From Cliona cf. orientalis (taxonomy: Eukaryota > Porifera > Demospongiae > Clionaida > Clionaidae), in the NCBI GenBank assembly GCA_963930775.1, contig OZ005702.1, positions 682,001 to 746,000 on the forward strand: DNA of 64,000 bases, in the 5' to 3' direction. A model generated the notes under the pieces. The model saw only the letters and a list, made by a program, of their open reading frames with translations. It made no database searches and was not told where the DNA came from. A program made the position numbers and the translations under genes. Shown here piece by piece: positions 19,901 through 39,998 of the stretch (position 1 is the stretch's first letter; every line of letters starts with the position of its first letter).

Positions 19901-22900
19901 GGCTTCATAATTGGCTATATAAACATATGGGCAAATAATGGTACAACAATAAAGCGATAAATATATCAACAAAAGTAAAAAAAAATTGCTTACTTTGAGG
20001 GCAGAGGATTGTCTCTTCCCTCCAAAGCCTCCGGCTCCAATGATGAAGACGATGAACTGGTTGATGGCCACCACCTCACCACGCTCTGTCTTTGTCTCAG
20101 CTATATACATGTAGGTGAGTGTGGAGCAAGTAAATAATATTTATGAGGGAGGGAGGGAGGGAGAGAGAGAGACCTACCGTCGAGGATGATCAAGGCGCCA
20201 GACTTCTTGTCGAGAATATCAGTCACCCTGCTTTCAGTGTATAGGGTACCTACCAAAAAAACATGATCATAATTTATTATGATTTCCAATAATTACAATT
20301 ATTAATATTATGTATAATACATGTACCTTCAGTTGGGAATGGTCTCTTCAGCTCAACATACTGCTCTCCGTGCAAGGCCTGGAATAGAGAAAGAAAAAAA
20401 AAATGATTTCGCATTTGAAGCTCAACAAGGTAGTACATAGCAAAACATTGTCTAGAATTACGGAAGGTGACATGTACCTGTGCTAGGTTGAACTCCTTGA
20501 TGCCTGGTATACCTCCAGACAGGGTGCCATTCATCGCTGCCTGGAAAAAAAAACAAAACAACAGAGAAGGAAAGACGCATCAATTCACCAATCAATCCCT
20601 TGATTTTTTCTTATTTTTTTTTACTTGAGCAGGAATGACAGCATAAGAGGGTACTACAGAGAACTCAGGGTGGCCCTCATAGAGGTACTTCAGATTGGAC
20701 GTGTCGGTCTGAGAGATGGTGCAACCAACTGGAAGTGAGAGAGAGAGAGTACAAGTGTGAAGCTCATAATGATATTATCATTACTATTATACCCCAAATT
20801 TTATGATTACTACGTTGACACACCTCCAAGGTTGTAGAGGATGATATCCCTGTGTGTGAAGTTGAAAGGCTCGGACTTCACTGGTGCTCCAATGACAGAA
20901 TTGACATCACCTCCACTGCCTGGGGGGGGGAACAAGTCAAATACTTTACATGGTGGTTACTATAGGCAACACTACGTATAAGTAAGTTCTACTTACCTTG
21001 GCTTGGACTAGCAGTTGTGGTCTTAATTTCTGACATAAGATCACCCAGATAGTCTAGAGGGTAACGGTATGAGAGAGCGAGAAAGAGAGAGAGAGAGATA
21101 ACTAGGAGGGAAGAAGACTTCACTAGCACATACCACTGGCTGCAGTCGGATAGCGAGCCTTTGACATGTCACAAATATCATTCCAATTGTCTCGTACTGA
21201 CAAAAAAAATGAAAGAAATTTTTTTCTCATTTTCACCATAATTATATTTCACTCAAAATTCTATACCATCTTCCATGGAGTGAGGCTTCTTCAGGATCAC
21301 ACCCTTCCCCTGCTGCACTTTGATCTTTGTCACCCACCCTCCAAAGGTCTCAATGACGGAACCGTTCTCTTCAAAGCTCTCGTGGCAGAGGTAAGCTACA
21401 ACGGGAGCAATGTCCTTCACTGGCATCAATGTCTCCATCTCTGGGGGGAGAGGGATAGAGAGAGAGAAAGAGAGAGAGATAGAGGAAAGAGAAAGTCCAT
21501 TCATCAACAGCATAAAAATTATGTCAAATTTCTGCTTAAAAATCTTCTGCCTTTCAGCAACTTCTACTTGATTCTCCTTCCTATCCCCATCCCACCAAGC
21601 CATTATTTCCCCCACCTGGAGGCATGAGATCCTTTGTCATTCTCGACCAGGCTGTTGGGGCAACAGTGTTGCAAAGAACATTGTACTTGGCACCTTCCTT
21701 AGATACGGTGTTGGCGAGTCCAACCAGGCCAAGTTTTGCTGTGATGAAAGGGTTAAATTATCCACGACACATGCACAGTGTGATGCATTCATAATTATTA
21801 TACTCTGAAGTACCTGCAGAATAGTTTGCCTGCCCAAAGTTGCCATAGAGACCAGATGGAGATGACGTCATGACAATCCTAGGATGGATTTTTACAATAA
21901 TATTATTAATTTTAATGCAGCTTATACCAATGGCCATGCACATATATACCTGCCATAGTTTTGTTTCTTCATATACGGGAAGGCAGCACGAGTGATCAAG
22001 AATGACCCACGGAGATGAACCCTGTGGACAAGATCTAGCGAAAAAATTAAATCATTCATTTTTATAAGTAGTTATTGAAAATTTATTATTTTACTTACCC
22101 CAATCTAGGTCAGTCATTTTGGCCAAAGATCGATCTCGAAGAATTCTGAGATACAATAAAAAAAAACCCACATGTATAATCAATGCCATGCAATTTTACA
22201 TCAGTAACATACCCAGCATTGTTAATCAGGATATCTGGAGTTGTGTGAGGACAGACATGACATTGTAGGAAAGAGGACAAAAAAGGGTCATTGTTTAGAA
22301 GGAAAAGTGCCAAAATTATGTGCATTTTCTAGACCACAGACTAGCTAGCTGAGAGAGAGAGAAAGGCTTACCGATGCGGCCAAAATTATCGATTGCTGTC
22401 TTCACCACTTTATCACCATCCTCAACGGAATCTATAATATGAAATTTTGAATAAAAATGGATCAATTTAATCAATTGTTATTGCTACACTATAACTCACC
22501 ATAGTTTGCAACAGCAGTGCCGCCTCGAGAGCGGATAATATCGACAACATCATCGGCTAATTTCTTGCCACTCCCAGTTCCATCCATAGTCCCACCAAGA
22601 TCATTCACTGCAGTATATAGCAAAATTAATCATCATGCAATCAGCCACGCCCCTCACACACCCATGATCACTACAATACTTCATGCATATCAAAATCAGC
22701 ACAAAAATCACCATTAGAGCCTATGATCCCATACTCACCGACAATCTTGGCTCCTCTAGATGCCAGCAGCAAGGCATACTCCTTACCCAGACCTGAAAAG
22801 GAGAAGTTTTGCAAAGAAGGTCACCGATTTTAGTGTGTCCTTTTTGATGGATTGCCTCGACCCTACTAGCGGTAGCCACAGACGAATTCTATCTTGCTAA

Positions 22901-22969
22901 GACTGTCTTACCTCCCCCGGCTCCTGTGATGAGCGCCACGCGGCCATCAAATCTCATCAGTCCCGCCAT
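16986..22969 (-). CDS. HSD17B4: Peroxisomal multifunctional enzyme type 2 (17-beta-HSD4)
   Basis: Catalyses the hydratase and D-3-hydroxyacyl-CoA dehydrogenase steps of peroxisomal beta-oxidation of very-long-chain and branched acyl-CoAs. Twenty-four coding exons from 22969 to 16986 join in phase to 736 residues, the human length as I recall it. Domains in order: an SDR dehydrogenase (residues 1 to about 300) with the NAD-binding GAGGGLGKEY, NNAG and the catalytic YSAAK; enoyl-CoA hydratase 2 (about 320-600) with [18 protein letters not shown]; and an SCP2 sterol-carrier domain (about 620-736). The C-terminus is AKL, a PTS1 peroxisome signal. Exons with convenient checks include 22431-22372, 21878-21814, 21440-21267 and 19674-19481. 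The last intron (17079-18062) carries a dispersed repeat; introns 18595-19000 and 19097-19480 show only AT-rich filler. Confidence 0.95.
17383..17985 (+). mobile_element. Dispersed repeat, copy 1 (also at 43680-44259)
   Basis: About 600 bp almost identical to 43680-44259, starting with an A-rich run then ACCCCATCCTCCCGTCGACC and ending near CTTCCTCAAAG. Both copies keep an 89-codon ORF (17485-17754 here) ending [10 protein letters not shown] then stop. WNVRT resembles the first strand of APE-type endonucleases of non-LTR retrotransposons, but the match is too short to prove origin. No terminal inverted repeats or target duplication found. This copy has 23-28 extra nt near 17830. It lies antisense in the last HSD17B4 intron. 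Confidence 0.65.
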
Positions 22970-23057
22970 TGTACGGATCGCCCTGATCATATCATTTGCA
23001 AAACGTGCAGCAATCAATCAGCTGAAAGGTCAAAAGTGTGTAGGACGAGCCTCATAC

Positions 23058-23066
23058 TGCGCATGC
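23058..23066. promoter_or_regulatory. NRF1-like TGCGCATGC motif upstream of HSD17B4
   Basis: Reverse complement of the GCATGCGCA 9-mer in the GST promoters, about 90 bp upstream of the HSD17B4 ATG, within the 167-bp gap to the preceding gene. That gap must also hold the 3' end of the hydrolase gene upstream. Confidence 0.4.
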
Positions 23067-23136
23067 GTTAACGTTACAATTGGCCTTTTTATCATGAAAC
23101 ACAATAAAATTTGCATTAAAAATATTGCTGTTCATT

Positions 23137-25116
23137 CTAACAGGATTTATTGCATGGATAGGCACAGTCCACCTCTTCCTTGACTCCTGACCTATCGAAG
23201 TACCAGTTTGCAAAAGTGGTGGCCGCATTCTGACCCTTGACCTTTGTCTTGCTCCACGACAAATTCAAAGACTGACAATGGACAATGCATGAGTCAAAGA
23301 AATAGCCTCGATTCTGGCGCGACATGAGACCAGCTGCTGTCTTCAAAAATTCCTATAGCACATCAATGTTTGTAATAGAACAATATTATATTTTATGAAT
23401 GCAGAGACAAAATTTAATGCGTAGATGCAGAGAATACTGTACTAGAAAGAAAAGGCTTGCTAGGTAGAAATTGGATGCAATCATTACTATACTAAATCTC
23501 ACTTTTCCATAGTTCTCTACGGCCTCCATGTATCGAGGATCACAGTCTGGCGGTTTGCAGGGAATCTGGAGGATGTTTGCCAGCTGCCACGAGTCGTAGA
23601 TGGAGTTGAGAGCGAAGAGCCGGGTGGAAGTGAACGGCTCAGCGTACGGAATGGAGAGACACTTCCATGTTTCATTTGTGGAGGAGTACGCCTCAATGCA
23701 TTTCTGGTTCACTCCTCCAGTGCTGTTTTGCATTTTGAACACTGCAGTGGGGATATCATTATGGCTATGAATAACTTTACCATGCATGAGAATGTTGATC
23801 AGGTGGCCAGGGATGTGGATTGACAAATTAGAGTCACATGGCTACTAGATTTTTATAAATGCATAGGTATTGTGACTCTGAGACTAGCATACTTTACATA
23901 CCATATTGGGTCTTTGCTTGGATGTCATTGTCTCCATTGATGTTTGGTTCATCAAGAAAGTAACTGTGTATATAGGACAAAAAGTAAAATTTTATTTAAC
24001 TACTTTTGATTTCCAGAGCCACTAACAAATGTACTGTTGGTATGACATACCCAGCGTCTGCCATAGCTCGAAACTTTGCCGATTGAGGAACAATACTGGC
24101 GACATAGTCAGCATGGACGTAGGTGCCCAGACCTCCAGCTGAACAGCCGGTGAGGATCACTTCATCGGCATTTTTCATTCCCTTGTCTAGGAGAGACTGA
24201 AGCGCGGCTTGAAGAATGGGGAAACCCCTGAAATAGAGCACTGTCCCATTGTGAGTGACTGGGTGATTTCTGAATGGTGCGTGGTGCATGAGTGCAAGTA
24301 TATAACTATAATAATATACAGAACTTAAAGCGCAATCAAAGGTAGCTAACAGTTACTATTATGTAAATTTGATGCAACTGAATCACAACTGAACAGGTAG
24401 CTAATTGTGTTATCAGAGTACCTATGACAACATTAAAATCCCCAATGCTGGCTGACTTACACATTGCCACTAAAGGAAGTGCCGTCACAGTAGGCAATAA
24501 ACACCATGTTCCAGTTGTAAAAATCGGGGTTAAGCAACTTGTTGTCGCCAAGAAATCCAAACGTAAAGTCACCAGACGGTGGCCATTTCTTAGATGAACC
24601 AAGGTCTGTTTTGCTTCTCTGTACACATTCATCTTCATCATAGCACCAGCCACCTCCCTCCATGTGAATGATCCACTTTGATGCACCACTACCAGAACCT
24701 GCGTGTGACAGCATGCATTATTTGATCACTTCTATCAAGATATGCTGCAAACTTATATTATGATAATACAGTGACGTTGACACTTCAAGACTGACTTCAA
24801 CAATGTGACTACCATTGTTGAATTATTAAATAGTCTATTCATATTTATAATATTATGTACCTTGTCTGAAGTAATAGCCGGGAGGGGAGCCATCTAGACA
24901 CATGGCAGACTATGGTATTAGAGAAAATTTAATATTAGCAGTAGCTAGGTGAGCAGTAAACATGAGTAAAGTATAGAATAGCTAGAGGTGCACGATTTTT
25001 GAACAGAAAGAGCTTACATATTCCGTTGGAGCATCCTTCAGCAGTACTAGACTAGCAGGTACCCCATTTGAGAGGGGGATGAGAGAGATAGCAAGCGCAA
25101 CCAACAGACCGCGCAT
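23137..25116 (-). CDS. Secreted pectinacetylesterase/Notum-family hydrolase, copy A
   Basis: Alpha/beta-hydrolase of the family that includes plant pectinacetylesterases and animal NOTUM. Seven exons: 25116-25018, 24909-24861, 24698-24461, 24269-24051, 23963-23902, 23741-23503 and 23352-23137, encoding 373 residues. The signal peptide is MRGLLVALAISLIPLSNG. Landmarks: MCLDGSPPGYY, HMEGGGWC, the nucleophile motif LTGCSAGGLGTY, ADAG with the probable catalytic aspartate, NSIYDSWQL, and DSCIVHCQS with the catalytic histidine. It ends CAYPCNKSC. Many cysteines suggest an extracellular enzyme. The sequence resembles pectinacetylesterase more than vertebrate NOTUM (CDGTSFSGN rather than NOTUM-type residues), so a Wnt-deacylating role is not established. 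It is the most diverged of the three tandem copies. Confidence 0.85.
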
Positions 25117-25272
25117 CTTTCCTGACTGTTTACGAGCTCGAGCTCCACCCGGACACTGTTGCTTGCGCAGAGCGTTATCACGTGATATTCCGTTTTGCAT
25201 GTGGGTGGGGCTGCATACTTTGTAGATAGTAACACAACTATTATTATAGCATAAATAGTCAAGTTTATTAGT

Positions 25273-26902
25273 CTAGCAGGACTTATTGCAGGGGTAGGCA
25301 CAGTCCACCTCCTGGGTGACACCTGTCCTCTGAAAATACCAGTCAGCAAAAGTGGTGGCAGCTGTTTGGCTGTTGACCATTATTTTACCCCATGATCCTC
25401 CCAGGGACTGGCAGTGAATGACACAGGAGTCAAAGAAATATCCTCGTGCCTTATTACTTATAAAGCCAGCAGCTGCATTCAAAAACACCTAAGATTTAAA
25501 AAGAAAATGATGAGATTGGTCTGTAGAATTAATAATGGTGAATTTTTACTTGTCTGTAATTATCAAAATCCTTCATATACTCTTCAGTGCAATTTGGAGG
25601 AGCGCAGGGAATCTGAAGTATCTGTGAGAGCTGCCACGAGTCGTAGATGGAGTTGAGGCCAAACAGAGGGCTGGTGATGAACGGTTCAGTATACTGAGCC
25701 ATGAAGCACTTCCATGTTTCATTCTTGGGTGCCATGGCCTTGATGCATGCCTGGTTCACTCCCTCACTGCAGTTCTGCATATTGAACGCTGTGTGCATGA
25801 TATTATGTGCATTGAATTAATTTTGCATGTGTCCATAGGGTGTTCACATAGATCAATAAAGCATACTGTATTGATATTTTTCTCGAATATCCATATCTCC
25901 TTTGATGTTGGGAGCATCAAGGAAATATCTATAAAATCAGAGAAGAATAATTATTTCATTATTGTACTAGACATTATTGGAAAATTGTCTTTACCCTGCA
26001 TCTGGTATGGCGTGGTATTTGGCAGACTTAGGGATGACGCTGGCAACATAGTCAGCATGAAGGTAAGTGGCTAGACCTCCAGCAGAGCAGCCAGTGAGGA
26101 TGACCTCGTCAGCTTTATTCAGCCCTTTGGCCATCAGAGAATTGAGGACAGCGTTGAGAATCGGGAACCCCTTGAAATGGAGAGTGACTCCATTGTGCAC
26201 CACGGGCTGGTCCCTATGAGAGAAAGAATCAGTTTTCCACGATTTCTTTCAAGATTCTGAAAATTACGTAGATCAAGCTTACACATTTCCAGCGAATGAG
26301 GCACCGTCACAGTAGTTCACAAACGCCAGATTCCAATTGTAGAAGTCGGGATTGGCTGTCTGATCGTCGCTAAGGAGACCACCAGGGTACTCGGATGTGG
26401 GCTTCCAAAACGTCGAGGAGCCAAGTGGAGTTTTGCTTCTCCCAATACAGTCATCCTCGTTGTAGCACCACCCACCTCCCTCCAGGTGGATGATGAACTT
26501 TGTCGCTCCACTACCAGATCCTATACGAAAGTTACAAATTTTGTGCCTTAGTACAGCCTGCTACTGCTACTGTTTATTCAATCAATTTTGCAAGCTGGAA
26601 GGCTACCCATATTGAACTACTGCTAGGGTACTAGCACAGATGAATGGAAAATCGTACGGCATCATAATTAATTTTAATGGCTCGTAATTTAATATACCTG
26701 GTCTATAGTAGTAGCCTGGAGGGGAGCCGTCAAGACACATCGCACCCTGTATGAAGGAATTAATTATGAGTTTCAGAGCTTATTTTGTTTCTCTTACACT
26801 CTGTTTAGGGGCATCAGTCAATAGTACCAGGTTAGCACTCTTTCCCTCTGAAAGAGAGGCCACGCAGAGGGCGAACGCGATCACTACCCAGCTATTCTGC
26901 AT
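25273..26902 (-). CDS. Secreted pectinacetylesterase/Notum-family hydrolase, copy B
   Basis: Seven exons, 26902-26798, 26746-26698, 26520-26283, 26213-25995, 25928-25867, 25788-25550 and 25488-25273, encode 375 residues. Signal peptide MQNSWVVIAFALCVASLSEG. Landmarks: MCLDGSPPGYYY, HLEGGGWC, LTGCSAGGLATY, IPDAG, NSIYDSWQLSQ and DSCVIHCQS. All exon lengths after the first equal those of copies A and C, so the three arose by whole-gene tandem duplication. Between B and A only 156 bp separate stop from start; that gap contains the palindromic TCACGTGA. Confidence 0.87.
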
Positions 26903-27062
26903 CTTCTGAACAATTATAAAGTCACTAACTCTGGTATGCTAATTCATTAGCACACCTCACCAGCCCCACCCACTAATCGAGGGGTGTGATTTTGCATGAT
27001 ATAAATAGAACACAATCATAGCAGAAGTGCTAACAAATAAACACAAAAAAAAAAAGAAATGT

Positions 27063-28762
27063 CTAGCAGGACTTGTTGCAGGGGTAGGCACAGTCCACCT
27101 CCTGGGTGACACCTGTCCTCTGGAAATACCAGTCAGCAAAGGTGGTGGCAGCTGTCTGGTTGTTGACCATTGTCTTGCTCCATGCCGTGCTCTGCGACTG
27201 ACAGTGAGTGACACAGGAGTCAAAGAAATAGCCTCGGGCTTTATTGCCTATGAAGCCAGCAGCTGCATCCATAAATACCTATGTACATGTAGTAGTAAAA
27301 CTTGTGATATTTAGACTATATTATATGAGTCATTGACATTGCAATTCTGATCAAGGAGCCTAAGGGATGTAGGAAGAAGAGATGGATTTCTTACTTTTCT
27401 GTAGTTCTCAAAGTCCTTCATGTACTCAGCAGAACAGTCTGGCGGTTTACAAGGAATCTGGAGTATATTGGCCAGCTGCCAAGAGTCGTAGATGGAGTTG
27501 AGGCCAAACAGAGGGCTGGTGATGAACGGTTCAGTGTACTGAGCCATGAAACACTTCCATGTCTCATTCTTGGGTGCCATGGCCTTGATGCATGCCTGGT
27601 TCACTCCTTCACCGCAGTTTTGCATCTTGAATACTGTCAGTGTGATAATTTTATGGTTCACAGGTGATAATTTTTATATTATGTCAACCTACCATATGAG
27701 TACTTTGCTCTGATATCCATATCTCCCTTGACGTTGGGGGCATCAAGAAAATACCTGAATCGTGAAATAATTTAACTCAAAGCTGAAGGCCTCTATGGAG
27801 TAAACTATGGATTACCCTGCATCTGGTATGGCATGGTACTTGGCTGACTGAGGGATGGTGCTGGCGACGTAGTCAGCGTGAAGGTAAGTGGCTAGACCTC
27901 CAGCGGAGCAGCCAGTGAGGATGACCTCGTCAGCTTTATTCAGCCCTTTGGCCATCAGAGAATCGAGGATGGCTTGTAGGATCAGGAACCCTTTGAAGTG
28001 GAGAGTGACTCCATTGTGCACTACTGGCTTCTCCCTGTGATATTAAATTATATTAAAGCAGGATGTACTCCTGGTAAGAGATATCCAAGGTGTGGAATAA
28101 AATTTCTACAAGGGGTGAATTGAACGTTTTCTGAATTTATCTAGGCTAGTGTTTACTCAGGGATATAAGCTTAAGCAATCATTTATTCAATAGCTTACAC
28201 ATTTCCAGCGAATGAGGCGCCATCACAGTACTTAGCGTAAGCCAAGTTCCAGTTGTAGAAGTCGGGATTGGCTGTCTGATCGTCGCTAAGGAGACCACCA
28301 GGATATTCCACCGTGGGGGGCCATTTTGTGGACGAACCTAGCGTACCTTTGCTTCTTTCCACACATGAATCTTCGTCGTAGCACCAGCCTCCCCCCTGGA
28401 GGTGGATGATCCACTTGGAGGCACCGCTACCAGAGCCTGAATGGATTGTGCATCAATAATTATTTGATCTAGACCTATAAAGTTGCAGCAAGACTTTGAA
28501 AATATATTAATGTGCTTACCTGGCCTAAAATAGTAGCCTGGAGGGGAACCATCCAGACACATAGCACCCTGGAATTGGAAAGAGATCCATCACCATCAAT
28601 GATCATGATTTGCAAATCACAATGTTCTGTATCCTGTATATAGCTGATGTGTCTTACACTCTGTCCCGGGGCATCACTCAGTAGCACCAGATTAGCGCTC
28701 TTTCCCTCCGAAAGGGAGGCCACGCAGAGGGCGAACACAATCACCAGCCACCGGCAGCTCAT
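27063..28762 (-). CDS. Secreted pectinacetylesterase/Notum-family hydrolase, copy C
   Basis: Seven exons, 28762-28658, 28568-28520, 28436-28199, 28034-27816, 27754-27693, 27633-27395 and 27278-27063, encode 375 residues. Signal peptide MSCRWLVIVFALCVASLSEG. Catalytic landmarks match copy B: LTGCSAGGLATY, IPDAG, DSCVTHCQS. It is closer to B than to A throughout, including identical stretches in exons 4, 6 and 7. First gene of the minus-strand series C-B-A-HSD17B4. Confidence 0.87.
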
Positions 28763-29097
28763 CCTTGAGAAATTCCAGCAAAATTATGCAATGCAGTGCA
28801 ATACTATACAGTAAGAGCCCCACCCACTGACGGTTATGTTGAAGTCACGTGACTACGCGAAATTAATATAATTATTGAAAATTTGCGAAAAATTTCATGA
28901 AAAACATTTCATAGCATGAAGATATCCATTGATTCACTGAAAAATTGTCATACATTATTACACAAGTCAACTATAAATGTACCATCATTAATTTTGAAAA
29001 GTTTCTATAACACACACACACACGGCAGAATGCGGACATGATATCAAATGATAATAAACCACAGACAAGAAAAAAAAAAAACCTAAAAATCTTCTCA
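28763..29097. other. Spacer between RASA1 and hydrolase copy C
   Basis: 335 bp, AT-rich, with a short (CA)n run near 29010. It should hold the RASA1 3' UTR and the copy C promoter. No ORF recognised. Confidence 0.5.
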
Positions 29098-36686
<7,589 letters not shown>

Positions 36687-37021
36687 ACTAAGCCTGGACG
36701 GAACAGCAAGCCTTCTGCTAGCATGCTACATACACACAACGGCCGGCCATATGTACAGCTCCGATATGATTTTCGTTCGGTTAATTAGAAGTTGACGATC
36801 AGTTCCAACCAAGCTGTAGCCTAGTTGTGATACAAGCCATGATACAGAAGCCTAACTGTGCATGGGTGATCTCTCCCTCTCTCTCACACACACACATACA
36901 GAGAAAACGAATAGGTGTAATTATTGGGCTTTAATGACATAAATAGAAGTAAGATAATATTCATCATAGTCCTGCAATTTTACTAGCTAGATCTGATTCA
37001 AGTCAACAGCACGACAGTGGC

Positions 37022-39998
37022 TCAGTGAATATAGGACGGGAGGGGGACGGGCTGCAAGGAAAAGAACAACTGTGAACTGAGAGCATGTGATGTCAAAATT
37101 AAAACTTTAAGGATCCCATAAACACCTAACTTTCCTGACCAATTCCGTAACAGTCTATGTGTGAATATAATAGGTCGTCAAGCAAAAATGGTCACTTATA
37201 TATGTGTGGCTATAGTAGGTAAAGGTCGTCAGACAAATAAGTCACGGAGTAGCTAGCAATGAGGACAGATATTCAACCTCCTGCCCTGTACCTGTGGAGG
37301 GGGTACGCAGACATCCAGTCTCTCTGAGTGCCTCTCCACCACGGAGCTGTACTTGCTGTGAAAGCCAAGCAGCTTGGAGAGAGACGAGAACCAGATGTTC
37401 CCTCCGATGTTGTAGCGACCGGCCTTCCGCACGATCATGAAGTGGTGAAACCGATTGTCCCTATCGAGGAAGGAGAGAACGAGATTCCTCTCGCTGCCCT
37501 CTCGGACCAGGTAGGACCCCGGCTTCCCTACTCTCTCCAGCCGCTGGCATGCTGTTGCTCGATCTATAGCTCCATGGTACCACCTGGGAGAAAAAAATGG
37601 TGGTGTAATAAAAAAAATGGTGAATTGTTACTATTAGATTTAAAGTACATGTAGTACTATCACACGGATTGTGATATTTCAAGGCTGGAACAGCATTAAA
37701 ATTTTGGTACAAAAATAATAATTATATACATGCCGACTAATCCAATGAGAATTTTTTTCTCACTTACATGGAGGAGTCGGGGGCGTCGAGGTTGAGTTGA
37801 TCCTCAACGGCGTTACTGGACTCAAAATCCGCTGGTTCTTGGCCACTGTTCATGTGCATCACCTCTTGAGAGCCTGACCAGCAGAGACAGAGAGAGAGAG
37901 AGAGAGAGTGAATGATAGTATGTGCATGAGTACCGTATAGCTGGAAATATTGGCGGGAATTAAATTTGGCGGTTGATCCCAAAATTGCTATTGCAAATTT
38001 AAATTTGGCAGTTTGGTACGGGATCGCCATACGTATATTATTATATGCAAGTAGGAAATTTTGGCAGATTTTAATTTGGCGGTTGTGATATAGACCACCA
38101 AACCACCAAATTTAATTACCTGCCAAATTTTCTGGCTATACGGTGTATCGTCAATTTACTCTTGATATTGTGCATACAGAGTGAGGGAAAGACAAAATTA
38201 ATGTGCTTCACCTATTACTCGATCTACACACAGCAAAGACAAAGCAGTTTCAAAATGTTTACAAAATATGACTCGACTACTTCACGTACGTGCGGTGGAC
38301 AACACAAGGCTTTCCTTATTAATACGTAATTCAGCAAACTTACGATAGCTTTATATACCTACTGCTCGTAATAATTTTAGCAAGCTTACACCTATTAGTG
38401 CTTATATGCAGTTGTGGCTTGAAGGAAACAAAGTACACACGGCCGCCATATTAGGGCACTAGAGTCCCCCACCCATCCTGCACGGAGAAAATTGCTTTTA
38501 CATGTACGTAAAATGTCATGTACATCTGTGTGGTCCCACACCAGAGGGCTTAGGGGAAACCAGAGCAGGAAGCTGGCCAGCCAAGCAGGACACAGCTGAC
38601 AACTCAGCAAACAGAAGCAGGAAGAGTGAACAAACAAGGGAAATCCCCTACTTTAAAACCACACACACATCTCTCTCCCTCCCCCCACACACACTCTCTC
38701 TCTCTCTCTCTCTCTCTTGCATACAACTGACCTAAGATTGAATCATTCTGGATAGACATTGGTGAACCCACATTCCCCATTCCCCGATTATCCATTCTCA
38801 ATTCCACCAACTCTCTGTGCATTCTCTCGCAGTCCTCCTTGAGTGATGCTATAGTTCTATCCCTCGCGGCCAGTGCTCTCTGCTTCTCCTCTTCCCCCTC
38901 CTCCCGAATCATGGCAATTGTGCTCATTTTCTGTCGAACCTCGTCCCTTAATCGTTGAATCTCTTCGTCCCTGGCTAAGACCGCACGTTCGAGTCGCTTC
39001 ACTGCAGTGTACGATTCTTGCTGCTCTGCCATGCTGTTCAGAAACGGCTGCTTCCTTTTGAGTATCGCCAGCTGTCTGCATATGTGACTGGCGTGCGCTC
39101 TATCTGCCGGCTCGTCTGCTAAACAATTCAGAGCCATGTGTCTGAGAGGGTGGTCAATATGCACTCTATCGATGTCTTCTTTTCTTCGCTCTAGTTCAGG
39201 CACGGGTTTTTCTATCACCCCCAGACGTGGGTCTCGAATCGTCTCCTTCGGATCTTTAGGATTCGGAAAGTTACATGTAGCTATTTGTAGCATGAGAACT
39301 CCCAGGGAGAATATGTCCAGTTTCTCGGTATAAGATGGCGGGGTCCGTAGCGCCTCGGGGGACATGTAGACCATGGTCCCCGGACACTGAGTGAGGGGGG
39401 TCATCCGGGGGTTCACGTCGGTCAATCTGGACATACCGAAATCGGTCACTTTGGCTCGACTTCTAGCGATCATTAGGATATTGTTGCTGGAGAGATCTCT
39501 ATGGATGATGCCGTGAGTATGAAGAAACGACACTGCCATGGCTACGTCGTGACAGATGTTGACCTGTATGTGGTAGAAAACTGGAATTTGCGACTCTACG
39601 GAGCTCTCAAGAAACTTTGTCAAACTCTCGTCCATCAGCTCCATGAGAAGAACAGGCAGCCTCGTTTCGGGGTCACGATACGTCGCTAAGAATTGCACTA
39701 TACAGGGGTGCCTGATGCTGTTCATTAGCTCGCACTCTTGGTGGAACTGTGTCATCATTCGCGACGGCGTTCCCGGACTCAGATCGTTCAGCTGGAAGAA
39801 CGTCATGTGAAGGATCTTGGCGGCGCAGGTTAGATCGCCTACCGTGGCTTTACATACCATCCCGTAGGAGCCCGTCCCCAGTTGCTCTTCGCGAAACAGT
39901 CGAATATCTTGGTAGGAAAATTCTTTCTGAGGTTGCTTGTTTCTCGGCCAAGTTCTTGGCTTCGCCAGAGGAGGTTGTTGATGATTTCCCTGAGCCAT
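37022..39998 (-). CDS. TKL-type protein kinase with coiled coil and C-terminal RASA1-like SH2
   Basis: Four exons, 39998-38732, 37873-37768, 37583-37292 and 37051-37022, give 564 residues. The kinase domain (about 30-330) has the glycine loop GTGSYGMV (41-48), AAKIL with the ATP lysine (61), HRDLSSNN (166-173), DFGMSRL (186-192) and MSPEAL, so it should be active. HRDLxxxN with serine is typical of TKL kinases. A charged helical stretch (about 345-415) probably forms a coiled coil. The C-terminal SH2 (about 458-554) has WYHGAIDRATACQRLE and the phosphotyrosine-binding arginine in YLVREG. The last exon adds only PVPLPSYIH. Linker, SH2 exon and last exon mirror the first three RASA1 exons in order and intron phase. 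Alternative: read-through of the first exon ends at 38604 and the SH2 part is a separate gene starting at an ATG in exon 2. Confidence 0.78.
37932..38144. mobile_element. 213-bp inverted-repeat element in the kinase intron
   Basis: The left end ACCGTATAGCTGGAAA and right end TTTCTGGCTATACGGT are near-perfect inverted repeats. Internally AATTTGGCGG and AATTTGGCAG segments recur in both orientations. No clear target duplication. Likely a MITE; it lies in the 858-bp intron between the kinase and linker exons. Confidence 0.65.
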
